A stretch of 64,000 nucleotides of DNA from Baylisascaris procyonis (taxonomy: Eukaryota; Nematoda; Chromadorea; Rhabditida; Ascarididae). The stretch is from contig JAZARR010000154.1 of the NCBI GenBank assembly GCA_037389465.1, forward strand, positions 1,860,001-1,924,000. Reading direction: 5' to 3'. The notes below the pieces were generated by a model. It saw nothing but the letters and a program-made list of their open reading frames with translations, was not told the origin of the DNA and did not search any database. Of the stretch, positions 1 through 23,200 are shown piece by piece (the first letter of the stretch is position 1; each line of letters starts with the position of its first letter). The position numbers were made by a program, and so were the translations under genes.

Positions 1-412
1 CGATTATTATATATTCGGGATTGATTACTGCAGAACTAGAACGTCATTTTAATGTAATTCCAGCTTGCTTCTATATTTTAGCAAATTAAGTTTCACCACT
101 GATCTATATAAAAATCATTTCATTTCATTATATTCCTAAGCAATTTACACAGCACACATGAAAATGTTCATACATAGAAATACGTACACCCATTTAGAAG
201 CAATACGCAATGTTTTCGATTGCAATAATCGCAAAATTTGCATTTAGCGATCCTGAAATTTGCATATCGCTCACAACGATAAAGAGTGCAACGAACTTTC
301 CGGTTTACCTGCTAGGTGAACAGACAACCACTGTTTCACGTAAAAAAAAAAAAAATCAAAAGATTTCCGGTATTGCCAGCAAATCCAGCTAAGAGCCAGG
401 GAAGGATCAGAC

Positions 413-1512
413 CGGGTCGGCGCACTTCGCCACAAACGCAGGCGCACGAGAGAATTGGAGAGAGACTGCGCGCATTTTAGGAAGCGACGCGGTACTGGTC
501 ATTCGATAATAAAAACCTCGCTGTAAATGTGGAAAAACAAGATTTGGGAAGAGCGACTAGGCACATTTGAAAGAGCATTAAAAGGTCTATCAGAATCATT
601 AATAACCTGAGATAAAACAAGAACTTTTCTATAAGATCAATTTCTTATAAGACGTATAATTGACATAAATTGCATTATGCATTATCTTTTACATTAATCT
701 TGTGCACTTATGACATTGTTCTTAATGGAAGCGCTGAATTCATGAATCGCCTTGACGGTTTAATGAATAGTTGCAAGACGACATCGACTTACTAGCTGCA
801 GCGCTCTGCTTCGACTTGAACATCTACGTGCGCAGTGTAAGGGACATAGCCTACGGCTATGTTCCTTACATTCGTTTCATCGCCACCTGACAGACATAGA
901 CGGGGCATCCCCGATTTCTTCCAAAACAAGCTATCAATTGAAGTGGCACCAAACTTATGAAGATTTAGGAACGAGAGAAAATTATTTCTTCAAAGTTCTT
1001 AATTTAAGCAATACAAAGCTTGCATTACTTATAGCGTCTTTTCGCCATGACCACTATCATATCTGAGATTTCAGATATTTGCCTCACCTCTCCAGCAGAG
1101 ACCGACGATCTTGCTGAGAAACAAAACCAGTTGCACTTCTAATCAATGCTAGGGTTTGGGTTATCCGATGAGCTATTGATTTCCTACGTCGTCCCATATA
1201 TCAACAGTGTCAACATGTGTCAGTCTCTACATCCATGTATTTCAACCCTGCAATTTATGTTAATTGCACACCATTAAGAAATTGATGTTATGGAAATTCT
1301 TGTTTTTCTCTCAGGTTATTAATGGTCTGATAGACGTTTTAATGCTCTTTAAAATGTGCTGAAACTCTTTTCGAACCTCATTCCCTACAGTATATTTCCA
1401 CATTCACCGCGAGGTTTTTATTACCAGTGCCGCGTTGCTCCCTGAAGACGCGCACAGTCTCTCTCCATCTCTCTCATGCGCTTGTACTTGTGGCTAAGTG
1501 CACCCACACCTA
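413..1512. mobile_element. Fold-back element with long imperfect terminal inverted repeats
   Basis: The segment at about 413-715 matches, in reverse complement, the segment at about 1210-1512. Shared blocks in order include GAGAGAGACTG, ATAAAAACCTCGC, TGTGGAAA, AGAGCATTAAAA, GTCTATCAGA, TTAATAACCTGAGA and ACATAAATTGCA, with scattered mismatches and indels. The element is about 1.1 kb, has no transposase-like reading frame, and its centre carries a second, near-perfect hairpin (837-869). This fits a non-autonomous DNA transposon or fold-back repeat. Exact ends and a target-site duplication could not be settled by eye. Confidence 0.7.
837..869. repeat. 15-bp hairpin inside the fold-back element
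   Basis: GTAAGGGACATAGCC (837-851), then a 3-base loop, then GGCTATGTTCCTTAC (855-869). The arms pair over 15 positions with a single mismatch. Confidence 0.85.
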
Positions 1513-2379
1513 CCTTGAATGGTATCACAGGTGTTATGATATCACTAGAGGGCAAATGTTATATGTTGGATATCTCATTTCGATGCTTGCTTGGTTCTTT
1601 TAGAATACGTGCTGTTGGAAATCCGCACCTATATTGAGTAGTTATGTGATGTCCTACTCTGGGTTATCTGCTTATTTTTTCCCATCTTAAATACAGCATA
1701 TGAAGAGACTGCAAGCCATCACTTCGTCTGCTGTCTTTGCGAGCACCGAAGGCTTGAGTCTGTTATGTAGTACTTCGCCTGATGTCAATCCGAAGCGCCG
1801 AAGGCGCGACTCTCAATTGCTTCTTCCTCAGGATGGTCTGATTTCAATGCGGTTTCTTCTAATGCATTCGGCGTGATTCGCGATTTTAAATAATCCACTC
1901 CGTGAAGCTCGCATAAAAAGCCAGTTTATATCATAGAAAAGATTGCAAGTGGCAGACGGAAACCTCTGGTTATCTGCGTGACTTTTATGTGGGGTAAATT
2001 AATCGCTTTTAAGGCTGAGCTATGAGAACTGATGGTCGAAATGCTTTCCTGAATTACAGTGCGAAATACTGCAATCCTTATATTTCACCCTTCTCCTCTC
2101 TTCTCCCTCCTCTCTGAGCTTTGATTAAAATCTAAAACTCGAAACCATGAGGTAGTATGGTGCCTCTGGGAAGTGAGGAGAGGCGGAGGGTGAAGAAGGG
2201 CTTAAAAGGCCTGAAAGTGATCGCAGCTAAAAAATAAATTCAACATTTGTGTTAAGTGTCAACAGAAATCGAACCCTTTACCTTTGGTGAGAATCAAAAA
2301 TCAAAAGTTTGTGCACTAAGTGAAAGTGAATAACTTTATAAGCGTCGTTCATTTCTTGTATAGATTTTAGTTTTTCGGT
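1513..2379. other. Non-coding DNA upstream of the KLHL gene
   Basis: No supported gene. It holds a pyrimidine tract at about 2088-2116 and a purine tract at about 2170-2200 that are partly complementary to each other. The segment probably includes the KLHL promoter or 5' untranslated sequence, but no core element is clear. Confidence 0.4.
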
Positions 2380-2405
2380 GATTTTCTTTGAGGTAAACTG
2401 CAGTA
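2380..2405 (+). promoter_or_regulatory. Possible spliced-leader acceptor before the KLHL start codon
   Basis: A T-rich stretch ending in CTGCAG lies two bases before ATGATGG at 2406, and an in-frame stop at 2394-2396 excludes a longer reading frame. In nematodes such an AG next to the start codon is often the trans-splice site. A cis-spliced 5' exon is equally possible. Confidence 0.25.
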
Positions 2406-14179
<11,774 letters not shown>

Positions 14180-14935
14180 GCTTTATTAGGTGCTTTCAGC
14201 CTTCTGAGATGCTTAACCTCTATGTTGTGTTGCTGTGCTCAATTGGGATTATCTTATATCAGCTTCTCTTATTCGATTGCTATGCGGTTTACTTCACTTT
14301 TATTTAAGTCCTTTTTTATTATTAGCTTGAGGCATAATTTCGTAGCGTTTTCGATTGTTACGATTTCGTGATTTTAACCAGCGTTCGGTCGAACAATGCG
14401 CATTGATTCCCCGCCTGAAATACTCGCACTTGAAATAATCGATTAGTTGGCTGCAGAAGAACGAACCAGACAATTTTACACCTCCAAAGCCCTATGGAAA
14501 GGTTATGGAAAGGAGATAAATGATTTAATCAGAGAGGAGAGGATCAAGAGAGATTCACGTGGTTGGTCCACTTTTCTAATGTGCGTCTAAATTCATGAAA
14601 TGAACGGTATCAGAAATGTTTCCTCTCTTTGCTCTTTATCGTTTTGCATACGAAACAGAAGTCATTCTGAAGGTTTGAATTTCATATAACGCTGAGAAGG
14701 CGATAATTTTATCACCACCATAGTAGAAAATTATTACCGTGATCAAATTTCATTTGAATTAACCGATATGAATTTATATCTAATAGAATTTATATCTGTG
14801 CTATAATCGCATAATATTGGAGATTACATTAGCTTTACAATTAATGTGCGCTTTTATAAATCTTCACAAAAACATTCGGTCTCTTATTTCATGGTTATGA
14901 AAGAAACATAGTGTAGAAGTTTTTTTTTTTTTTCC

Positions 14936-14941
14936 AATAAA
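14936..14941 (+). terminator. Candidate AATAAA poly(A) signal downstream of KLHL
   Basis: A canonical AATAAA lies about 760 bp after the KLHL stop codon, just after a T-run. This would be a long 3' UTR for a nematode, so a variant signal closer to the stop may be used instead. Confidence 0.3.
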
Positions 14942-15941
14942 AGTTTGAATGATATTTATTTTCCTCTTTCCTCATTTATGTTTATGGAACAAATTTTCGA
15001 TGACCATCCGAAAGTTTGTTCATGTTGGGTTTCGAAGGGGAGAAACTGCCAAATTAGTTTTGAATTAAATTTGTTTTCGCTTTTCATTTATCAAGTATTG
15101 GAAATGAAGCGTTTATTTTCAGTACATATATTATATTCGATTATTTATCGAATATTATTTATAAAGTAATATTATATTTGATTATTTACTTAATATTATT
15201 GATAAAATATATTTTAGCTCCATAAATATCGTACAGTCCAATTTAGATGAATACTGATTCGGCTTCTTGCATATGATCACGATACTATTTTGTTTAACCT
15301 TTTGATTTCGAATTGCAATTTTCATACAGTACAGCTCTGTGTTTATATAATGACGGGATTCTCTCATGTGGTATGTTGAAACATGTGAATTGATTCGTAT
15401 TTTCATCGTTGCCATTTGTATAGTATTATAGGTAATCTAGATGAGCAAGTAGGGACTCGTCCGTTAATTTTATGATTGGAAGACGAATAGAATCTAACTG
15501 CAAGTGTGTACAGGAACAACTGTAATTATATCCAGGTGCTAAATTGAGAGCATAACTCCCTTGATTGTTTCTCGATTCCCCTGTGAATTTAAAAATTGCA
15601 TCTTTGCCTGTACTATCGCTATTTAGTCGAGCTTATGCATATGTAACATTTTTCCACGGATGTTTTTTTATTAACTAGGAGATCTCTGTTTTCTCCACTA
15701 TAAAAGCTTCTTTAATTCCTTCACTGTCTTCCGTTTCGCGCTTTATGTTCAATGTTCAGGAAATATTCATCGCAATGCCGTACGCAGTTCAAAATGATGT
15801 GGTTAGTTTATCGATTATCATGTCTTCTATTACAGTAAATTTTGCTGAGTTATTTTTAAGCTTACCCTTCTTATACTGCAGTTAGACAAGTCAAAAATCA
15901 ATTCATCTGTTTACAAAACAAGCAAGACAAATGAAGAACCC

Positions 15942-15997
<56 letters not shown>

Positions 15998-16891
15998 TGA
16001 TTGAGGTGGAAGAAGTGAAAATATCGTACCCGAAGCAGGTGGGAAAGAAATGTAAGTGCGTCAAGTTGTAGGTAGTGTATCATCATAAATATGTGAATAT
16101 CGTTAATCGTCTCCTACTTTGCAGTAGGCTATTAGTAACGTTAATGGCGTCATCGTATAGAGGTGACTCAGAGGTGAACTAGGACAGGTACTGTTGTGTA
16201 TTTTATCTGAATATTTTATTCAAAGCTGATCAAAATTGTAAATTTAGGGATAAGGCATTGCCACGTAGATGCTTGGAGTTTCCTTCGCACGCGGCACGTT
16301 CCTTTTCCCTACCTCAAACTGCGAACGTGTGACAACTATCTTATTAACTCTACGTTGTTAGCACCCGAGTATTTTGAGGTATCGTGCTCACATCACCTCT
16401 TACATGTGATTATTGAAGCGACGATATAAATAAGATAAAGAAATACAGAAAGAGCATGTGCCAGGAAGATCAATTGTGTTGCAACGAAACGAAGAACGAT
16501 AGTTGCGGCATTGATCCTCACTTCTGTAACCACGAGTTCGCAGGGAAGGATGGAACCTCCCTGGTTGAGATAATTGATAGGAATTTAATGTCTATTGGTG
16601 TTTTTCTTTTAAAATAAATGTTGCTATATTTCATGCGCATTGATATTTAAAGAAAATTCTTGCTGGAATCTCGTTGAGACGAGGTTAACTTTCTACAAAT
16701 TTTCTTATAGTTCGAAAGTGATGTGTTACGGATTTTTCCTTGTTTTTCTTTCTTTCTCTTCTCATAAATTTTTAGCAAAAACGCTTTATGCCCATTCAAA
16801 TTATCTGAGCATATTATCTATCTCATAGTTTCAAATTATGGACAGACAACAAAAGTTGCTTGATGTATGTAATCAGTTGAGGTTGAACTAA
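14942..16891. other. Intergenic DNA, no gene seen
   Basis: No recognisable coding segment. Contains the (AT)n array at 15946-15990. Short open frames look like chance. Confidence 0.5.
15946..15990. repeat. (AT)n microsatellite
   Basis: 45 bp of uninterrupted AT in intergenic DNA. Confidence 0.98.
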
Positions 16892-17662
16892 TTGTGCGTG
16901 CTCGTGTGTGCGTGTGTGCCTATGTGTGTATGTGTGTGTTTGTGTCTGTGCGTATGCCTGTGTGTATGTGTCTGTGTGTGTCTGTGTCCGTACCTGTGTG
17001 TCTATGTATCTGCATGTCTGTGTGTGTCTGTGTGTTTGTGCTTGTCTCTGTGTCTGCTTGTGTGTCTGTGTGTCTGTGTGCGCGTGCGACTGTCTGTTTG
17101 CGTGCGTGTGTGCGTGTTTGTGTATGTCTGTCCGTGTCTGTGTGTGTCTGTTTATGTTTGTGTGTGTGTCCTTGTGTGTCTGTGTGCGTCTGTGTGTTTC
17201 TGTATGTGTCTGAGTGCGTCTTTGTGAGTCGATGTGTACCTGTCTGTGTTGTTTGTGTCTCTGCGTGTCTGTATATGTCTGTGTGTGTGGCATGTGTGTG
17301 CTGTGTGTGTGTCTCTGTGTGTCTGTGTGTGGTGTGTGGTGTGCGTGCGCTGTGTGTCTGTGCGTGTGTGTTTGTGTGTGCCTGTGTGCATTTCTGTATG
17401 TGTGCGTGTGTGTGTCTGTGTGTGGTGTGTGTGGTGTGTCCGTGTATTTTGTGTGTGGTGTGTATGGTATGCGCGTGGTGTGTGTGTGGTGTCGGTGTGG
17501 TGTATGTGGTGTGCATCTGGTGTGTGTTCGGTATGTGGTGTGTGTGGTGCGTCTGTGGTGTGTGTGGTGTGTATGGTGCGTGTGGTGTGTGTGGTGTGTG
17601 CGTGGTGTGTTTGTGCTGTGTGTGTGGTGTATGTGGTGTTTGTGGTGTGTGGTGTGTGTATG
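16892..17662. repeat. GT-rich minisatellite with two composition blocks
   Basis: About 770 bp almost entirely of TG, TGTC, TGCG and GTGG words. The first half (to about 17290) is built from TGTGTC/TGTGTG units; the second half from GTGTGGT units. The plus strand is nearly free of A, so every frame on both strands stays open. The resulting Cys/Val or Thr/His polypeptides are artefacts. Confidence 0.95.
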
Positions 17663-18127
17663 CGTTTCTCCATCTGTACGATAATTTCAGCTCAGGGACC
17701 AAAAAACACTTGAGAAATTTCGTTATAATTCCCATCGTAGGACGATCTCCTATGTCTCATTTTGGTCCATAAACTTTGAAAGAAGTTATGATCATTTAAA
17801 ACTGCATGAAATTTAGATAGAAAGTGACATTCTTATAGAACATTTGCGCAATCGATTGGGTTTACTAAAATACGAAGAGGTTGCCAAAATGACTGTCAGG
17901 TCAGCGAAGTTCAAAAGCGCATACTGTTTCAACTTCTCTAGCTTGCTTCTCCGTTTGTTCTGTATTTCTGCAATTCACAAAGTGAGCTGAAATGTAGATG
18001 TTCGTATCATGTAAGCTTCCATGCAAGATTTTCGACTTATTTGTGAAGTCAAGTGATCTCCTTATAAAATCGAGCTTTACATCACGCTGACCAAGCGCAA
18101 TACCACTAAATAAAATAATTCGAGCGA

Positions 18128-18316
18128 TCATCTTTTATCATCAAGAAGGCGTATAAAGTGGAATCTTTGAGCACCTTCGGGTGCCGGATTAACGCAGTCG
18201 GCAAATGCGAGACGATGGAATTTGAGTGCATAAGTGGGTGGGTCCTTGTAGTGCAGAATCCATCGATGAAATATACCTTCGTAGCATTTATCTCGGTTAC
18301 TGTTGAGGAGCAGTAC
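18128..18316 (-). CDS. Possible last exon of the PLAT-domain gene
   Basis: After an acceptor-like TTCCAG on the minus strand there are 62 open codons and a TGA stop at 18128-18130. The phase (0) agrees with the end of the PLAT exon at 18968. The encoded stretch (contains RDKCYEGIFHRW and CVNPAPEG) is not recognised as part of a PLAT domain. It could be a chance open frame. Confidence 0.25.
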   Translation of the reverse strand, partial: VLLLNSNRDKCYEGIFHRWILHYKDPPTYALKFHRLAFADCVNPAPEGAQRFHFIRLLDDKR

Positions 18317-18967
18317 CTGGAATTACTGACTTTCTTCAGTAAAGCTTTATTCGATACTTTCTTTGAAGTGATTTCATCGCTTCTGGATCCAAATTCCTAA
18401 TTCGGTACAAAAACATCCATCCGATTCATGGTGTCACGAGATTTTAGATAAGATCATAGTTTACGTGGTCTTCGTGCATGACTCGCCGTGACTACCTATG
18501 CGCCATCTTTAGGGTGCCCCTGAGATAGGCTTTGAATGCCACATGTGTGTACTGCAAAAGTGGAATGGCGTTAGCCGATTTTGTATACTTGCCTGGGCAG
18601 TTTCAATATTTGGACTGTTGACTTATTAGCATCAGGGGACGGGGAAAAGGGAAGAGGAATAGGGGCACTCGTCAGGCATGCAGTGGAGAATGAACAGAGC
18701 GAATGCTTCACAAACCATCCGCCTATATTACCTCTAGAGTCATTTCATGACATCAACATTATACAAGTTAACTATGCAGATTTTTATGCACCACCGTCCT
18801 ACTGAAGGTTACTCGTTATGCACCTCATTCGTTGCCGTATTCATCTGTCATAATACCAAGCAGAGCGACTGTTATATTTTCTAGGCACATCAGTCGATAT
18901 AACGATATGGAAATATTGCCCGCTGTAATGACTGGAAGGTTAAACGAGAAAGAGGAATAATAAATAC

Positions 18968-20283
18968 TATGAGCCCAGTAGAGCAAACGTTAACACAAAC
19001 CCAGTCGGCGCACCATTCCTCATTGAGAGTGAAACCAGGCCACCAAAAGAGACCAATATTCACAATATCATCCTGCTTCAACATCACCTTGAAATGACTT
19101 CTCTCACCACGTTCAAAATCGTTCCTATAACTCGACAACATCAAACTATAACCTGAAAAATGCTGCTGCAGAAATTCGAGGAGTTTTTATGGTCTACATG
19201 AGGTATGCAATTCTTATTAAATTCAGTTGTCAAAAAGGTTCTCGTCGACAAAATACAAAACATTCTATTTGATCGTTTTCTAGAGGTGGTTATAGCTAGA
19301 TAGAACTGCTGCAGATGTGTTCTGGGGTGTTAAAAATGTCGCAAGGGGGAGCGCTGTCTTCATACCATTTTATGCTTCACTGTAAACATTACCATACGGC
19401 AACAATTTCGCCTATGTAACGCAAAAACCTTTATTCGTCAGTTTATTATAAAGCTCTAGTCCATCTGAAATCTCGGGAAGTTCCATTATTTAGGTGAATC
19501 TAGGTGAATCTTTAAAGAGATCATCCACTGCGATATAGAAGACATAACTCAAATTTCAGCTCGAACAACGCGGTTGCCGGATTTTATTTACAAGTCTTCT
19601 CTCTACTGGTCTTCAGAAATGGAGTATCCTTGCGAAAGGCGTACCATATTGCCTCAAATGCAGTCGCTCGAGGCTCTACTGGAGGTAATATGCAAACGTT
19701 TCACGATGAGTACTGTAAGTCAGTACCTATCATTGAAATACAGCTATTGACTTTCTGATGATGCAGCTGCTCCCATGTCTCTTTGTCGAACCGTTCAATG
19801 GTGTGATAATGGCACTACAAGTCAAAGTGATTAATGTAAAATGTTAATCACAGAATACTAAATCCTTAGGTTGTTGTCCGTTCTTTGCTCAGTGTCTGTA
19901 GAAATGACCCATGTAGTAGAGGTTCAGCATACAATTTTTCATCTGCGCAAACGCTGTCCTCTAGACTTTCTGTGAGGATCGATCGGCAATGGAAGAGACG
20001 CCAATAGCGGATTGGTGTGGATTATAAGAAAAGAAAGATTGGCCTATTGTCAAACTTACTTCCCGGGATTATCCAACTGAAACGTTTCGCTGGCATGATC
20101 CCTCTCGTAGAACACTTTGAGATAAGCAGCCGCATCTGTTCCTGCGCCTTCTTCATCACATGTCTTTATCACCACATCCCAGACATTTGCCGCATCCTCG
20201 GCTACAATCGGCAACTTGCAGTGAGAACGGGTCAGACATCCTTCCTTTATTACAACATAACTTTTGACTTGTAGCGGAGACAT
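18968..20283 (-). CDS. PLAT/LH2-domain protein (LOXHD1-like), partial gene model
   Basis: Two exons on the minus strand join in phase. Exon A ends at 20060 (AA before GTAAGTTTG) and is open back to about 20283 or slightly further. Exon B is 19124-18968, preceded by GTTATAG. Exon A has the first half of a PLAT beta-barrel: WDVVIKT, the hallmark GAGTDA, then LKVFYE and FQLDNPG. Exon B continues with FERGERSHFKV, NIGLFWWPG, EEWCADWVCVNV. PLAT domains bind lipid or membrane protein partners and occur in tandem in LOXHD1 and singly in lipoxygenases and polycystin-1/LOV-1. Here the usual histidine-aspartate of the W-H-D stretch is replaced by WWPG. Only one PLAT unit is visible and neither gene end is certain, so this may be a fragment or pseudogene. 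Domain call is secure; gene structure is not. Confidence 0.62.
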
Positions 20284-23200
20284 TGACCAGTAATTAACAC
20301 TAACCGTTACGAGACGAGTACAGGGCAGTGTTTAAGGTGCGTTGTACACAAATAATATTCAAATATGGAAATTCTATGATTTAACCTTTATCCTACAATA
20401 TAATACCGCATAATTTCATTGATCCATAGTGTTGTCATTGATTGAAATTTTCATAATAAAAATGTAAATGTCAATGCAATACATAAATATGGTAACGGCT
20501 TAGGCGATTGTATGAAATTTTAGATGGAATCATTTTCGAATAATTCTTCGAATTCGACCATTATTCTTGATGCTTTAAGAAGTCTCTCAACATGCACAAC
20601 ATTCGCGAAATATTTTCATTGTCTCAACTGTGCATTTAGATTCCATCTCACTAAAACTTGACCGCTGCAACAACGTCTCTTGGAGTCAATTTAACCACGG
20701 ATGCATCTAGAGCCATAAATATGCTGTTGGAGTTCATTCATCTCGATGATATAAAATGGGCGCAAAAATTTGAGAAGTGAAAGATTTTACTTACGTTTAG
20801 AGAATCTCTTCAAAGGATGCGAATGATTGGTACCTTCTGATGGTATCGAAGGGAAATTCCATAATAAAATGGTCAGAAATACAAAGAAATTGGTATACAT
20901 CTGAAACGTATTGTAGGTGTACAACGAATTTATGGTGTACGATAAATTATAATATGAAACGATGAGATGAATGCTTGATTATATCACTATAAATTTTAAA
21001 TGTATCAGTATGCATGCACTGATAATCGCTATTCCAAAACCTTTGTAAAAACGGCGAGACTGTCCGATGGCCACCAATGCTGTAAATGTCGGCCGATTTG
21101 GCCATTTCATTTTCTAATGAGTGGTCTAAAATTATGCCGGGGTTGACGCAGAACAAAGCGTAAGGTTGAGCGAAAGTTAACGACCGTAAATAGAGCGATT
21201 GAACCGGCAGAAATGGCCAAATTCTCTGTTGTCTTTAATGCTTAACTTGGCACAAAACAAAGAAACGTGTTATAGTATAACACTTCAATGATAAACTTAA
21301 CTATTGTTACATTGAATGATAAAAAACATGTAAGCATCCGATTAAAATGAAATTTACTCTTGTTCATCCACAAAAGATTCTTAAGATATAGCCATATAAA
21401 TCTTTCAAGAATGCTTCTTCGCATAATATGTCTTGGAAGTCAATGCACAATTAATAAATCGAACATGAAAATCGACAAGAATAGTAAGCAACGATCAAAT
21501 GAGCAGCAATACTATGACTTAAATAAGTGAGATAAAAAAGAACGACATAATATAAAGGAAACAATAATGCTTATTTGGACATAACCTATATTACTCAGAA
21601 CGTTTTGTTCTTTATTGTTTTGAATTTGAGAGCATTATTACAATAACGATCGTTATTCTTTTCTTCATAACGTTGCATTTCTAACAATTTTAGAGCAATT
21701 TATTTATCGAAAATTAATTGTCATTGAAATCTTGCTAAGATATAACATAAATTTATATACTAAATGAATTCAGAGCTGTGCAAACTTTCTTTTAGAAAAA
21801 ACTGATTGTCGCTTTTGAATGAATAGAAAAGGAATAAAGTGCGAGGAACGCTGACACAATATATGCCTTTGCAATCACATTTATAACTTCAGTTCGTTTT
21901 GTGAACAACTTATCAATAATATAATGCATTAAAGTTATATTTTAACTGATAGATGATGTGAATTCTCCGCATAAAATTCGTTTTTCAGAATAGATTGAAA
22001 TAAAACACAGCCCGTTCGATCGTGAAATTTAGACAAATACTTAGGCACAATTAAAATTTACTTGCAATTTCTTTATAGGGTACTTTTGAAAAAAAAAAAC
22101 TGAAGTGCATACGAAAAACCTGTTAATGGAACTATAAAGGAGCGCAAATTTGTACATTACCAACGAAATCTTTAACGCTCGATAAACGTTTAGCGTCTCT
22201 ATCAATTTGCGTTGCAAAGGCGCACCAATGTGACGTCGTCTCAACGTATTTGTTATGCTTCCGCCAACCGCTAATGCCAAAGTTGTGAAATTTCATGGGT
22301 TTAATGCACATCATAAAGCGACCTCTTGTATCATAGTTGATCTAGATCGATCAGCATTGAAAGGAAATGGCAAACATTTAAGGGCTGAAAAAACTTTGCA
22401 TGTATTTTACAATCACTAAATGGCACGAAAACAAATCGTTGGTGGAAGATTTTCACAGGAGGCCATGTCGTTTAAATTATAAAGGTTACGCGCATTTTAA
22501 TACGTAACTTATAAACGGCTGGTCCGGTGGGCAGAATACAAAAACGCCTATCGTGCTATCCACTACTGCATCATTTCAGACTTGTATTGTGCTTATAAAC
22601 TGTAAGATTGTGAAAAACAGTTCCTTATTGATAACAGTATTACTCCATCTAAAAACACGTAGTGCACAGGAAATTCAATGCAAAACCAAATAGAGTGAAA
22701 TGACGGCAAAGATTTGCATAACTGCTGCAGAGATTGCAATATTTTGAGGCATTCAAATCTACTTCAAATAAACTTTCGTCAATTCAGAATGAAATAAGAG
22801 GCTGAAGGGTGCTTGGAGTGCTGCTAATTGCAAATTACTTTTAATGCATAAGAAATTTTAATATAAAAGCAAATAGCACCTGACAAAAAACGACCATTTC
22901 AAATTGCACTAATAAAAAAAGTTCCATACTGCTGGGAAAATCGTTTGTTTAAAAGAGCGATTTAGTTAACGAAAGGATTAGAGGAAAAGCAGGATAAGAC
23001 TAGGATGATGCTATAAAAATGTGAAGCGCACCTTAGAGCAGCTATTAAGCAGCAATCGAAGATCGAAATGCTTAAAGAGCAGGTGGCGATCAAACAAAAC
23101 TTGTGATATAAATCAAACGTTTACACAGCGTCAGATAGCAATCATCTAATGACATTTCTCGAACTCACCAATTCGCTCATAAATATTTTCGTCAAAGACA

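Noticed and set aside
16892..17772. Open frames of up to 292 codons on both strands (Cys/Val-rich and Thr/His-rich)
   Set aside because: They arise from the GT minisatellite, which contains no stop-forming words in any frame; composition is pure repeat.
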